52,251 nt of DNA, taken from an uncultured Prevotella sp. (GTDB lineage: Bacteria > Bacteroidota > Bacteroidia > Bacteroidales > Bacteroidaceae). Below, in pieces: positions 7,252 through 16,932 of the stretch (position 1 is its first letter; every line of letters begins with the position of its first letter). Below the pieces are notes generated by a model that worked only from the letters and a program-made list of their open reading frames with translations, was not told where the DNA came from and made no database searches. The stretch is from NCBI GenBank assembly GCA_934202525.1, contig CAKPYB010000025.1:1-52251 (forward strand), given 5' to 3'. Both the position numbers and the translations under genes were made by a program.

Positions 7252-8583
7252 GTCAAGCTTGTGAATAATCAAACCGCTGCGCAACTTAGGTTCAAACCAT
7301 GTTGCCTTAGGTGGCATAATCTTACCACTGTCAGCGATGTCCATAATCTGCTGCATAGAAACCGGATGCAAAGCAAGTGCCATCTTCATTTCACCGCTAT
7401 CCACACGACGCTTCAACTCACCGAGACCGCGAAGACCACCAACAAAGTCGATGCGCTTATCAGAACGTAAATCCTTGATACCCAGAATTTCATCAAGAAT
7501 CAGGCGAGATGAAATATCCACATCGAGCACGCCGATTGGATCTGCATCGTCGTAGGTTCCTGGCTTGGCAAACAAACCATACCATTTACCATCCAGATAG
7601 AGGAGGAAAGAATGGAGAGCAGCTGGTTTCAGAATATCCAAGCCAAACTGGCTGATAGCATCATCAATAGCCATCTTTTCATAGCAAGGAATGCCCTCTT
7701 CATCACCAGATACATTCACATTGATTGCATCAATATCTATCACCTCGAAGTTCTTTGTCAAAGCATCAAGGAACTGTTCAGAAGTCAGACCGTTCAAATC
7801 CTTCACAACTCGGTTATAATCGAGAATGGTAAGTTGGCTTGCCTGGAAACAAACTGCCATAAAGTAGTTATATTCCTCCTTACCTGTATGATTAGGATTC
7901 TGCTTAGCTTTTTCTGCACCTACCAGAGCTGCTGCAGCAGAACGGTGATGGCCGTCAGCGATATAAAGGCTAGGCATCTTGGCAAATTCGGCTGTGATTG
8001 TGGCAATATCCTGATCATCGCTTACCACCCAGAACTGATGACGGAAACCATCAATTGGAGCAATGAAATCGTATTCCGGTGTTGTTGCTGCATAACGCAT
8101 CAGGAGTTCGTTAAGCACCTCATTATCAGGATAAGCGAAGAATACCGGTTCGATATTGGCATTGCATACACGCACATGCTTCATACGGTCTTCTTCCTTA
8201 TCGCGGCGTGTCAGCTCATGTTTCTTGATGACACCCGTCATATAATCGTTTACATACGCACCTACCACAAGACCATACTGAGTCTTGCCATTCATGGTCT
8301 GTGCATAGATATAATACTGTTCCTTATCATCCTGTTTCAACCAGCCATTCTCCTGGAACTTTCTGAAGTTCTCAGCAGCGCTTTCATAAACGCGAGGATC
8401 GTACTCAGAAGTACCTGGTTCGAAATTGATTTCAGGTTTAATAATATGATAAAGGCTCTTCTCGTTATCGCCAGCCTCAGCACGTGCTTCCTCAGAATTG
8501 AGAACATCGTAAGGACGAGACTCTACCTGTTCGACGAGATCTTTAGGAGGTCTAACTCCCTTAAAAGGTTTTACTATTGCCAT
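7249..8583 (-). CDS. DUF1015 family protein of the serine-synthesis locus
   Basis: This is a 444-residue soluble protein of the DUF1015 family. Family hallmarks are present: PYDVLN near residue 25, KKHELTRRDKEEDR (120-133) followed by NANIEPVFFAY, and ADGHHR (209-214). The last motif resembles the DGHHR-type box of ParB-like free-serine kinases, although I cannot show homology by eye. It lies directly downstream of serA and serC, an arrangement recurrent in Bacteroidota, so a role in serine or phosphoserine handling is a reasonable inference. A strong hairpin terminator (8618-8668) separates it from serA. It could therefore be expressed by read-through or from a weak promoter of its own. Confidence 0.88.
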   Translation of the reverse strand: MAIVKPFKGVRPPKDLVEQVESRPYDVLNSEEARAEAGDNEKSLYHIIKPEINFEPGTSEYDPRVYESAAENFRKFQENGWLKQDDKEQYYIYAQTMNGKTQYGLVVGAYVNDYMTGVIKKHELTRRDKEEDRMKHVRVCNANIEPVFFAYPDNEVLNELLMRYAATTPEYDFIAPIDGFRHQFWVVSDDQDIATITAEFAKMPSLYIADGHHRSAAAALVGAEKAKQNPNHTGKEEYNYFMAVCFQASQLTILDYNRVVKDLNGLTSEQFLDALTKNFEVIDIDAINVNVSGDEEGIPCYEKMAIDDAISQFGLDILKPAALHSFLLYLDGKWYGLFAKPGTYDDADPIGVLDVDISSRLILDEILGIKDLRSDKRIDFVGGLRGLGELKRRVDSGEMKMALALHPVSMQQIMDIADSGKIMPPKATWFEPKLRSGLIIHKLD

Positions 8584-8617
8584 AATATTTTGCTTAAATT
8601 GACTAGTTTAATAAAAA

Positions 8618-8668
8618 CATGAAAAGCCCATCAAGAGTGCTTCTGTGAAAAAGCACCCTTCATGAGCT
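8618..8668 (-). terminator. serA-DUF1015 intercistronic terminator
   Basis: Minus-strand arms GCTCATGAAGGGTGCTT and AAGCACTCTTGATGGGC pair across a short loop (8625-8668, three internal mismatches) and run into TTTTC. It would end the serC-serA transcript or set a lower DUF1015 level by partial read-through. Confidence 0.75.
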
Positions 8669-8687
8669 AAATGTATGGGAAGAATAA

Positions 8688-9605
8688 TTACTTATTTACC
8701 TGGAACTTGGTGCAGCCGTCCTTAAAGAACGCATTGATCTGCTTAGCTGCAGCAATACCAGCATTGATATTTGCTTCAGCAGTCTGTGCACCCATCTTCT
8801 TTGGAGTTGAGAAGTAGCGACCCTCGAACTTGGCAAAGTCTGCATCAGCATCAGGCTTGATATCAGTGATGAACTTCAAGTCCTCACGCTCAGCGAGAAG
8901 TTTCAGGAGCTCAGGCTCATTGATAACTTCCTTACGCGCAGTATTGATAAGGATACCACCCTTAGGCAACTGGTTTACAGTCTTGTAATCGATGCTCTTG
9001 ATTGTCTCTGGAGTAGCAGGGATATGAAGAGAAACGATGTCGCAAGTCTGGAACAATTCATCCTGTGACTTTACAGCATGAACACCGGCAGCCTCGATAA
9101 CATCAGCTGGGCAGAATGCATCGTAAGCAGCTACTTCCATGCCGAATCCCTTGGCGATGCGAGCCACATTTCGACCAACATTACCGAAAGCAAGAATACC
9201 CAGTTTCTTACCCTTCAACTCGCTGCCAGCCTTGCCGTTGTAGAAATTACGTACAGTAAAGACCAACAAGCCGAATACCAACTCAGCTACTGCATTAGAG
9301 TTCTGACCAGGAGTATTCTCAGCCACTACATTATGGGCAGTAGCAGCAGCAAGGTCGATGTTATCATAACCTGCACCAGCACGAACGATAATCTTCAGGT
9401 TCTTTGCTGCATCGAGCACCTCGGCATCAGCCTTGTCTGAGCGGATAATCATCGCGTCCACATCCTTCACTGCATCGAGAAGCTGAGCTTTCTCTGTATA
9501 TTTTTCGAGCAGCACCAATTCGTTGCCTGCTCCCTCTATTTCTTTCTTAATGCCTTCCACAGCAGCCGCTGCGAATGGCTTTTCTGTTGCAACTAATACT
9601 TTCAT
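8688..9605 (-). CDS. serA: D-3-phosphoglycerate dehydrogenase, short form without ACT domain
   Basis: SerA oxidises 3-phosphoglycerate to phosphohydroxypyruvate, the first step of serine synthesis. The 305 residues cover the substrate- and NAD-binding domains (nucleotide motif LGILAFGNVGRNVA, 135-148) and lack the C-terminal ACT domain that gives serine feedback in other bacteria. The catalytic Arg is present (NTARKE, Arg224). The His of the usual TPHxGA motif is replaced by Lys (TPKKMGAQ, Lys269), and the usual DVFxxEP segment reads TDIKPDADADF. From memory, this Lys variant is shared by Bacteroidales and the Entamoeba enzyme, so it is likely active. It follows serC by 13 bases. Confidence 0.95.
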   Translation of the reverse strand: MKVLVATEKPFAAAAVEGIKKEIEGAGNELVLLEKYTEKAQLLDAVKDVDAMIIRSDKADAEVLDAAKNLKIIVRAGAGYDNIDLAAATAHNVVAENTPGQNSNAVAELVFGLLVFTVRNFYNGKAGSELKGKKLGILAFGNVGRNVARIAKGFGMEVAAYDAFCPADVIEAAGVHAVKSQDELFQTCDIVSLHIPATPETIKSIDYKTVNQLPKGGILINTARKEVINEPELLKLLAEREDLKFITDIKPDADADFAKFEGRYFSTPKKMGAQTAEANINAGIAAAKQINAFFKDGCTKFQVNK

Positions 9606-9618
9606 ACAAATTCAAAAA

Positions 9619-10689
9619 TTAATGTTGTGCTTCAAAATCCTGCATGGCCTTGACGAGTGCCTGAACACCCTCCATGGTCTGTGCATTGTAGCAGCTGGCA
9701 CGGAAACCACCCACTGAGCGGTGACCCTTGATACCAACCATGCCACGCTCTGTAGCGAAGTCGAGGAATGGCTTCTCCAACTCCTTGTATTCATCGTTCA
9801 TTACGAAGCAGATGTTCATCAAAGAACGGGATGCTTCTTCAACAGTACCCTTGAAGAGTTTGTTGCGGTCGATTTCTGCATAAAGAACTTCTGCACGTTC
9901 GTGAGCACGCTTATCAGCTGCCTCAACACCACCGTTAGCCTTCAACCAGCGGAGATTCTCCATCAAGGTATAGATAGGAACAACAGGAGGAGTATTGAAC
10001 ATACTACCCTTCTCTACGTGGGTACGATAGTCGAGCATTGTAGGAATCTCGCGAGGAGCCTTGCCGAGCATATCATCCTTCACGATGATAACAGTAACAC
10101 CAGCCATAGAGAGGTTCTTCTGAGCACCTGCATAGATGGCAGTATACTTAGAAACATCTACAGGACGGCTCATGATATCTGAAGACATATCAGAAATCAG
10201 AGGAACGTTTACGTCTGGATCAACACGGAGTTCTGTACCATATATAGTATTGTTGCTTGTCAAATGCAAGTAATCACAATCGGCTGGTACAGTGTCAGGA
10301 ACCTGTGGATAGAAAGTGAAATTGGCGTCGGACGATGATGCGATCTCCACGACCTCACCAAAATGCTTCGCCTCTTTCATTGCCTTCTTAGCCCAAGTGC
10401 CAGAATTAATGTAGGCAGCCTTCTTGATGAGGAAGTTTGCTGGAATCTGCATAAACTGCAATGACGCACCACCACCAAGGAAGATTACGGAATAACCCTC
10501 AGGAATGTCAAGAAGCTCCTTGAACAAGGAGACTGCCTCATCTACTACTGGCTGGAAATCCTTAGCACGGTGGCTGATTTCCATCAATGAAAGACCTGAA
10601 CCATTAAAATCCAAAATCTGCTTTGCTGTGTTCTCAATCACTTCGCGTGGAAGCATTGATGGACCTGCGTTAAAATTGTACTTCTTCAT
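9619..10689 (-). CDS. serC: Phosphoserine aminotransferase
   Basis: SerC is a PLP enzyme that converts phosphohydroxypyruvate plus glutamate to phosphoserine, step two of serine synthesis; it also acts in vitamin B6 synthesis in some bacteria. The 356 residues start [17 protein letters not shown] and include [15 protein letters not shown] sequence, the PLP-lysine region [12 protein letters not shown], and the C-terminal [17 protein letters not shown] that binds the phosphate group. It is first gene of serC-serA(-DUF1015), with a promoter at 10802-10833 and a leader of roughly 100 nt. Confidence 0.97.
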   Translation of the reverse strand: MKKYNFNAGPSMLPREVIENTAKQILDFNGSGLSLMEISHRAKDFQPVVDEAVSLFKELLDIPEGYSVIFLGGGASLQFMQIPANFLIKKAAYINSGTWAKKAMKEAKHFGEVVEIASSSDANFTFYPQVPDTVPADCDYLHLTSNNTIYGTELRVDPDVNVPLISDMSSDIMSRPVDVSKYTAIYAGAQKNLSMAGVTVIIVKDDMLGKAPREIPTMLDYRTHVEKGSMFNTPPVVPIYTLMENLRWLKANGGVEAADKRAHERAEVLYAEIDRNKLFKGTVEEASRSLMNICFVMNDEYKELEKPFLDFATERGMVGIKGHRSVGGFRASCYNAQTMEGVQALVKAMQDFEAQH

Positions 10690-10801
10690 CTTTGTATAAT
10701 TATTTAAGTTTTATACGATATAATCCTGTTAGCAGGAAAAATAAGTGCACAATACACCCTTATAGGATACATAGTAAACCTTTGGATTGTATTTACGCCT
10801 G

Positions 10802-10833
10802 CGAAATTACACTTTTTATTTGAAACTACCAAA
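10802..10833 (-). promoter_or_regulatory. serC promoter
   Basis: Minus-strand TTTG (10830-10833), 20-nt spacer, TAATTTCG (10802-10809, one mismatch). The rest of 10690-10975 is AT-rich. The leader contains a small CCTG...CAGG inverted repeat near 10725, and I recognise no riboswitch. Confidence 0.65.
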
Positions 10834-10975
10834 TTTTTCTGCACATTTTTAGCGTTTTGCGCAGATTTCTTTCATTTTGTTAGTCATTTTAGTATAATAA
10901 CTGCATATTTATGTCTATTTTTACATTTATTATACATTCGCAAGCAATAGAGAAAAGATAACAGCAGTTTGTCAA

Positions 10976-12295
10976 CTACCTTACCTCTTCCACTATCGTT
11001 TTGACACCTTTTATCTTTTCGCCCTTGACATTATTCAGTACGCTGCGCAACTTCGTGCGGGAAATGGCAGCATAAGCATAACGGTCATTGACATCAATCT
11101 TGCCGATTTCAGCCGACTGCAGCCCACCCTTCTTGCAAAGGAAGCCTAAGATGTCACCCTTGCTGATTTTATCCTTTTTGCCTTTACCTATATATATAGT
11201 AGCCATCTTAGGTTTGGCTGGCGCAGGAAGCTGATCAGCAGCAGGCATCTCGTAATCCTCAATTTCGGCATCTACATATTCAGGAATATGCTCTTCAGGA
11301 CCTAACAGGAAGAAAGCCTTGCCCTGGGCTTCCCATCTTGCCGTACGTCCTACACGATGAATATAACCATCTTCGCTCTCCGGCATGTGATAATGAATGA
11401 TGTTATCTATATCAGGAATATCAAGTCCGCGCGAAGCTAGATCCGTACTCACCAGGATATTGGCACTTCCGTTGCTGAAACGGTAGAGAGAAGCCTCGCG
11501 CTCCTTCTGTTCCAATCCACCGTGGAAGAAAGAGGTTGAAAATCCCTGCTCCACCAGATATTTATTGGTACGCTCTACACTGTCGCGATAATTGAGGAAT
11601 ACAATGGTACTCTGATCGCCCAGACTACGGAGCAAAAGTGCCAGACTCTCCAGTTTATCCTTTACCGGACTTTCCACCTTATATATATGTACACGGTCAG
11701 GAACCTGATCTTCGTCTACACGATAATCAATCTTTTCTACCCTGCCCATGTGTACGAAATGAGGAATCTCCTCTGCCTCGGTAGCAGAAAGCAGGAAATG
11801 GCGACGCAAACCAGGCAATGACTTAATCAGCCGGCTCATTTCGTCCTGGAAACCCATCTCCAGACATTTGTCAAACTCATCAATCACCAGGTATTTGATA
11901 TGATATGGAGAAAGATTCCCCTTATCCAGATGATCATTGAGACGACCCGGAGTTCCGAATACGATTTGAGGACGAACCTGTTTCATCACGCGATGCTCGT
12001 CCATCGTAGCACGACCGCCATAGCAAGCCATCGCACGCAAACCGCTGCCCATATTCTTCAACACGTTAGCCGACTGCAAAGCGAGCTCTCGACCTGGAGT
12101 TACCACCACCGCCTGTGCTTCGTCATCAGTTGCATCTATAAGTTGGGTAAGAGGCAGAAGATAAGCCAGCGTCTTGCCGCTACCTGTTGGCGAAAGTACC
12201 ACCACATCCTTGTTTCCGTGCAAGATTGCCTGCATGGAATCCTGCTGCATATCATTGAGCTCAATGCCCAGTTTATCTAAAATTCTGTCTATCAT
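10976..12295 (-). CDS. DEAD-box ATP-dependent RNA helicase with DbpA-type RNA-binding tail
   Basis: This 439-residue RNA helicase carries the core motifs in order: SPTGSGKT (35-42), PGRELA, GTPGR, VIDEFD (a DEFD variant of DEAD), LLSAT, STDLASRGLDIP and HRVGRTAR. The C-terminal ~75 residues (ATIYIGKGKKDKISKGDILGFLCKKGGL...) resemble the DbpA RNA-binding domain, which in E. coli DbpA recognises 23S rRNA hairpin 92. A role in 50S assembly is inferred from that domain alone. No terminator is obvious after the gene. It lies downstream of the TPR gene, across a 21-bp tandem array. Confidence 0.93.
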   Translation of the reverse strand: MIDRILDKLGIELNDMQQDSMQAILHGNKDVVVLSPTGSGKTLAYLLPLTQLIDATDDEAQAVVVTPGRELALQSANVLKNMGSGLRAMACYGGRATMDEHRVMKQVRPQIVFGTPGRLNDHLDKGNLSPYHIKYLVIDEFDKCLEMGFQDEMSRLIKSLPGLRRHFLLSATEAEEIPHFVHMGRVEKIDYRVDEDQVPDRVHIYKVESPVKDKLESLALLLRSLGDQSTIVFLNYRDSVERTNKYLVEQGFSTSFFHGGLEQKEREASLYRFSNGSANILVSTDLASRGLDIPDIDNIIHYHMPESEDGYIHRVGRTARWEAQGKAFFLLGPEEHIPEYVDAEIEDYEMPAADQLPAPAKPKMATIYIGKGKKDKISKGDILGFLCKKGGLQSAEIGKIDVNDRYAYAAISRTKLRSVLNNVKGEKIKGVKTIVEEVR

Positions 12296-12314
12296 AAATT
12301 TTCTAATAATCAGT

Positions 12315-12377
12315 TTCTAAAGAGAATCATTCGTTTTCTAAAAAGAAGCATTCTACTTCTAAAGATAATCATTCTCA
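12315..12377. repeat. Three-unit 21-bp tandem array
   Basis: Three imperfect 21-bp units start TTCTAAA at 12315, 12336 and 12357; a 14-bp partial unit precedes them at 12301. The units share TTCTAAA..GAA.CATTC. The array fills the gap between the helicase start (12295) and the TPR gene stop (12397). Its period equals that of the 123-248 array, but the sequence differs. Confidence 0.8.
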
Positions 12378-12396
12378 AATTCCTTATCATGAAGCA

Positions 12397-13623
12397 TTAT
12401 TTTCTTTTCTGATTGAGCAGTTTGTCTATCTCATCAAATTCCTTACCCATGTTCAGGTTCAGATAGATGGTATAGAGTGGCAAAGCCCACTGGTCCTTCA
12501 TATCAGGCGCCATCGTTCTGTACTTCTGCAGATAAGGCATCGCACTCTTGTAAAGTCCGTCAATCTCCTGATGAGTTTTGCGGGATTGCTGCGAATTCTT
12601 ATCCATTTCAACCGCCTGATTGAAATAAGCCAAACCTATGTTATAATAAGCACCAGACAAAGAATCGTTCACAGCCAGTGCCTTTTTGCTCACTTCGATG
12701 CACTGCTTGAAATCGCCCATATTCAGGAGAATAGTACCCTTGGTAAAGAGATAGATATCATTGTCGGGAGCTATCGCCAGCGCCTTATCTGCTATGGCGA
12801 GCGCTGAATCGAGCTGGTTTTCCTGCGAATAATACTCAACCAGACGCGGGAAGAAGAACGGGAACTTCGGAGCCCGTTCAAAACCTTCCTTCAAGGTTGA
12901 GAGATAGCGCGCAGTATCCTTCTCCAGTTTATAAGTCTCAGCCAGATACTGCAACATATAGTTATAATGAGCCGTATCTTTCAGCGCCTCATAAGAATGA
13001 TGAAGCGTAGCTTTGGTGTCTTGCATCTTATATCCGGCATAAACAGCCCAATAAGCTGCCGAAGAAAGATATTTGTCTTTTTGAGCATACTTATAAGATT
13101 GGAACATCGGCGCAGTACTGCACTCTATGTACTGGTCGAAGAACTGATACGCCTCCTTGTATTTCTGCTTTCTGATAAACCAGGTACCTCCGTTATAGAG
13201 GTTTGGCCGAATCCTGTTCAAATATTCAGAATGAGGCTTACGGAAATCAAACTCGCATTTTCCTTTTTTATTAGGAATCATCTCAACGGAATCAAGTCCC
13301 TGGGCTATAACGAAGAGCTGTCGCGTTGCATTGAAGAGTTGGGCTGTATCATACGCCTGTTTGAGATATAGTTTTTCATTCCCCTGCTCATACTGCTTCT
13401 TCACAGCATCGAAGAGAATGCTCCAAATCTTCTTGTTATTCCGGTTGGCAGAATCCGTCAGGAGTTTGCGCATACTGGACTCAGCCTTCGCCAAATCCTT
13501 GCCAGCCTTTACCAGATCTTTGGCTGCAACAATCTCCTTTTTTTGTGCCAGCATCCCTGATGGTGCCAACAGAAGGATAAATGCCAGTAAAACCCATAAG
13601 TTTCTGAATATCTGTCTTTTCAT
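12397..13623 (-). CDS. Secreted tetratricopeptide-repeat protein
   Basis: This is a 408-residue protein with an N-terminal signal peptide (LWVLLAFILLLAPSGMLAQ, cleavage near residue 26), so it is periplasmic or surface-associated. TPR-like pairs are clear in the C-terminal half (SALAIADKALAIAPDNDIY, CIEVSKKALAVNDSLSGAYYNIGLAYFNQA). No catalytic motif is visible, so it is probably a protein-interaction scaffold. It follows the DUF6057 gene by 23 bases and glgB lies upstream of that, suggesting one operon, but a link to glycogen is not shown. Confidence 0.85.
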   Translation of the reverse strand: MKRQIFRNLWVLLAFILLLAPSGMLAQKKEIVAAKDLVKAGKDLAKAESSMRKLLTDSANRNNKKIWSILFDAVKKQYEQGNEKLYLKQAYDTAQLFNATRQLFVIAQGLDSVEMIPNKKGKCEFDFRKPHSEYLNRIRPNLYNGGTWFIRKQKYKEAYQFFDQYIECSTAPMFQSYKYAQKDKYLSSAAYWAVYAGYKMQDTKATLHHSYEALKDTAHYNYMLQYLAETYKLEKDTARYLSTLKEGFERAPKFPFFFPRLVEYYSQENQLDSALAIADKALAIAPDNDIYLFTKGTILLNMGDFKQCIEVSKKALAVNDSLSGAYYNIGLAYFNQAVEMDKNSQQSRKTHQEIDGLYKSAMPYLQKYRTMAPDMKDQWALPLYTIYLNLNMGKEFDEIDKLLNQKRK

Positions 13624-13646
13624 ATTAATCTCCTAAATTAAAACTT

Positions 13647-14756
13647 TCATTTGTTTCCGTACTCATAATAATACCAGTAGGTATTTCCATAAGTATCACG
13701 AAGAGCATTCTGCTTTTCTGTCTCGTTGGTATATTTATGATCCATCTGTTGGAAATCCTCAAAGTCTGTATCCATCACATTTTCATGATAAACGATACTT
13801 GGATTACTGCGGCGATGCGTATAAAGAACCAACGCTTCCTTATAATGAACAGGCAGTTTGCCCGAAGTTACCTTGTAATGTTTCTGCACCTCTACCACGA
13901 ACTTGTCGAGTTGCTTGTCAAGCAAAAGCGCACAAAGCTGATAGTCAACAGGCAGACGATACTTGAGATGATGTTTAACCATCCATGCCGAAGGTTTCTG
14001 CATCCATTTTGGTGCCTTCCACATCATAGCCTTCACGGTTACGCTATCCGGCATCATCGCCTTGCTTCCACCTACCAGCGGATAGGTAAAGAGACGACTG
14101 CCCAGTTCGCCAGTTTCGTTGAGACAAGCTATACGGAGCATTGTCAGCGAAGAATCTGTCTTGAGCGATTTTTCACCTACTTCCAAAGCTTTTTCATACT
14201 GTTTTTCTTTCATCAGATGTTCCATGCGCATACGTTCATGAAACAACCGGTCATTGCTTGCAACAAAGTTGACAAGCAAAATCATCACCAGCATCTGAGT
14301 CAGATTCACCCACATATATCGGGAGAACCAGCCGTTGCTGTGAGGCTCAGTTTCTATCGGTTCCAACTGTCGGGCTATCCATATCAATCCACCCCAGAGA
14401 ATCAGACAGAGCGGCAAGATAAGCCACCACGTCCCCAGCGAATGATAACTGTCGATATCAACGGGAATATCGGTAATCATCGTCAGGACGAGGAACGATG
14501 GGAAATAAGTAAGCCCGTGGAAACGGCGTTTCACACGGGTTACCGCGTACACTCCCACATGGAGCAGATAGAGTACGAGCGTGATAAGCAGTGGAGCTAG
14601 CGTGTAACTGTAGTTGGTCAAACCGCCTGAGAAAACATGCTGAGCCACTGCCAGTACGTCTGCCTGGTAAAATGCCAGGTAGACGTAGGTAAATGTGATA
14701 AAGATGATAGCACAGGCGATTTGCATCTTCGCAGTACTACTCCTTTTATTTTTCAT
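13647..14756 (-). CDS. DUF6057 family membrane protein
   Basis: This 369-residue protein has about five hydrophobic segments in its first 170 residues (about 12-32, 48-70, 82-98, 105-128 and 150-168). A soluble C-terminal part follows (from ERMRMEHLMKEKQYEKALEVGEKSL) with a TPR-like helix pair. It matches the Bacteroidales family DUF6057, of unknown function. It begins 11 bases after glgB and is followed by a secreted TPR protein, so the three genes are probably co-transcribed. Confidence 0.8.
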   Translation of the reverse strand: MKNKRSSTAKMQIACAIIFITFTYVYLAFYQADVLAVAQHVFSGGLTNYSYTLAPLLITLVLYLLHVGVYAVTRVKRRFHGLTYFPSFLVLTMITDIPVDIDSYHSLGTWWLILPLCLILWGGLIWIARQLEPIETEPHSNGWFSRYMWVNLTQMLVMILLVNFVASNDRLFHERMRMEHLMKEKQYEKALEVGEKSLKTDSSLTMLRIACLNETGELGSRLFTYPLVGGSKAMMPDSVTVKAMMWKAPKWMQKPSAWMVKHHLKYRLPVDYQLCALLLDKQLDKFVVEVQKHYKVTSGKLPVHYKEALVLYTHRRSNPSIVYHENVMDTDFEDFQQMDHKYTNETEKQNALRDTYGNTYWYYYEYGNK

Positions 14757-14767
14757 AAATCAATCTA

Positions 14768-16867
14768 TTAATTTTTCTTCAGCACCAAAGCTGTACGAGC
14801 TGGCAGATAAAGCTTCAGCCACTCCTTACGGTCTTTCACATAAAGTGGATCGTAATTAGTCAGATGCGTCATCGTGTCATCATTCAAGCCATTACCGCCG
14901 AAATCCTTGCTGTCAGAATCAAGCACTACGCTGTAGGAACCGGTTGGAACAAGGAAGCCATAGTCGGTGAAAGAGCGGGTTGGCGAGAAGTTAAACACGA
15001 AGAGTAGATCGCCACGCATAAAGGCGAGAACCTGATCGCCATCATTATGCCAGATTTCTACAACTGGTGTCTTGTTAAAATTCTTTTCGCTTGTAATCGT
15101 CTTGAGCATTTCTCGGTCGAAATCTCCAAGATAGTGGTAACAGAGTTCATGATTATCTACCAGATTCCACTGTCTGCGGGCGTATTTATGGCTCCAGCCA
15201 TTACCCTCGCGAGGAAAATCAATCCACTCTGGGTGACCGAACTCATTACCCATGAAGTTGAGATAACCGCCATTGATTGTAGAGGCGGTAACCAGACGGA
15301 TCATCTTATGCAGAGCAATACCACGATGAGCCATTTCGTTTTCATCGCCCTTCTTGAAATGCCAGTACATATCGGCATCAATCAGACGGAAGATGATGGT
15401 TTTATCGCCCACCAATGCCTGGTCATGACTCTCACAGTAAGAGATGGTTTTCTCATCCGAACGGCGGTTCTTTACCTCCCAGAAGATGCTGGATGGTTTC
15501 CAGTCTTCATCCTTCAGTTCCTTGATGGTCTTAATCCAATAATCTGGAATATTCATCGCCATGCGATAGTCAAAACCATAACCGCCATCCTCAAACTTGG
15601 CAGCCAGGCCCGGCATTCCGCTCACCTCTTCGGCAATTGTAATGGCATGCTTGTTAACCTCGTGAATCAGACAGTTGGCAAGGGTAAGATAGCAGATGGC
15701 ATTATCATCCTCGTGACCATTGAAATAATCGCCGTAGTTGCAGAATGCCTCACCCAGACCATGACTGTAATAGAGCATGGATGTTACACCATCAAAACGG
15801 AATCCGTCGAAATGGAACTCATTGAGCCAATACTTGCAGTTGCTCAACAGGAAGTGGATGACTTCATCCTTTCCATAGTCGAAGCAGAGACTGTCCCAAG
15901 CCGGATGTTCATGACGGTCGCCAGGATAGAAATACTGGTTAGGATCGCCAGCAAGATTACCCAGTCCTTCCACCTCATTCTTTACGGCATGAGAGTGAAC
16001 GATATCCATGATGACGGCAATACCATTCTGGTGAGCAGTATCAATGAGATCCTTCAACTCTTCAGGAGTTCCGAAGCGGCTACTTGCAGCGAAGAAACTG
16101 CTTACATGATAGCCGAAGGAGCCATAATACGGATGCTCCTGGATAGCCATAATCTGAATGCAGTTGTAACCATCCTTGATGATACGTGGCAACACATTCT
16201 CCTTAAATTCTGTGTAAGTGCCAACCTTCTCAGCATCCTGTGCCATACCGATATGGCATTCATAGATGAGCAGAGGTGCCACATTTGGTCTGAAGGTTTT
16301 CTTCTTCCATTTATATGGTTCCGGATTCCAAACCTGAGCAGAGAAAATCTTGGTCTGGTCGTCCTGCACCACGCGCTGTGCCCATGCAGGAATACGCTCA
16401 CCTTCTCCACCTTCCCAGTGAACTTTCATCTTGAAGAGATCGCCATGTTTCATCGCTTTCTCCGGAAGTTTGAGTTCCCAGTTGCCGGTATTCTTTATTC
16501 TTTTGGCACGATACTTTTCGGTTTCCTGCCAGTTGTTGAAGTCACCGATCAGATAGATGTCTGTAGCATTAGGTGCCCACTCACGGAACACCCATCCACG
16601 TGCAGTCTTATGCAGTCCGAAATACTCGTATCCATTGGCAAAATCGCTCAATGTCTGTTTGCCGTTATTAGTCAGCTGACCGAGTTTCCAGAGTGCATGG
16701 TCGTGTCGGCCCTTGATGGCATTCTCATAGTCTGCCAGATATGGGTCGTTCTTCACGAGTCCGATATGCTTTACCACAGCCTTCGCTGCCTTTTTTGCAA
16801 CTGGTTTCTTTGCAGTTGCCTTTTTAGTTGCAGCCTTCTGGGCTGTAGTTTTCTTTTCTGTTGCCAT
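14768..16867 (-). CDS. glgB: 1,4-alpha-glucan branching enzyme (GH13) with basic N-terminal tail
   Basis: The enzyme introduces alpha-1,6 branches into glycogen. After a CBM48-like domain (about 60-170, HKTARGWVFREWAPNATDIY, GDFNNW) comes a GH13 barrel with DIVHSH, DGFRFDGV (nucleophile Asp), ITIAEEVSGMP (acid Glu) and the ESHDQAL region. The architecture looks like the eukaryote-like GH13_8 group, not E. coli GlgB. Odd feature: residues 1-34 are an Ala/Lys/Thr-rich tail of AAKKA-type repeats like histone H1, similar to the tail of the unrelated protein at 26449-26763. It is likely first in an operon with DUF6057 and the TPR gene. Confidence 0.95.
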   Translation of the reverse strand: MATEKKTTAQKAATKKATAKKPVAKKAAKAVVKHIGLVKNDPYLADYENAIKGRHDHALWKLGQLTNNGKQTLSDFANGYEYFGLHKTARGWVFREWAPNATDIYLIGDFNNWQETEKYRAKRIKNTGNWELKLPEKAMKHGDLFKMKVHWEGGEGERIPAWAQRVVQDDQTKIFSAQVWNPEPYKWKKKTFRPNVAPLLIYECHIGMAQDAEKVGTYTEFKENVLPRIIKDGYNCIQIMAIQEHPYYGSFGYHVSSFFAASSRFGTPEELKDLIDTAHQNGIAVIMDIVHSHAVKNEVEGLGNLAGDPNQYFYPGDRHEHPAWDSLCFDYGKDEVIHFLLSNCKYWLNEFHFDGFRFDGVTSMLYYSHGLGEAFCNYGDYFNGHEDDNAICYLTLANCLIHEVNKHAITIAEEVSGMPGLAAKFEDGGYGFDYRMAMNIPDYWIKTIKELKDEDWKPSSIFWEVKNRRSDEKTISYCESHDQALVGDKTIIFRLIDADMYWHFKKGDENEMAHRGIALHKMIRLVTASTINGGYLNFMGNEFGHPEWIDFPREGNGWSHKYARRQWNLVDNHELCYHYLGDFDREMLKTITSEKNFNKTPVVEIWHNDGDQVLAFMRGDLLFVFNFSPTRSFTDYGFLVPTGSYSVVLDSDSKDFGGNGLNDDTMTHLTNYDPLYVKDRKEWLKLYLPARTALVLKKN

Positions 16868-16932
16868 ATATCATGATTTTAGATGGTTACTCTATATTAT
16901 TCTTCTTTAATCTTATCTTGAAGATTTCTTAT

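Noticed and set aside
10690..10801. Riboswitch in the serC leader
   Set aside because: Only a small CCTG/CAGG stem is visible; no known riboswitch consensus was seen.
15047..16876. A 609-codon open frame on the plus strand opposite glgB
   Set aside because: It lies exactly antisense to glgB with the codon phase typical of shadow frames and has no domain I recognise.
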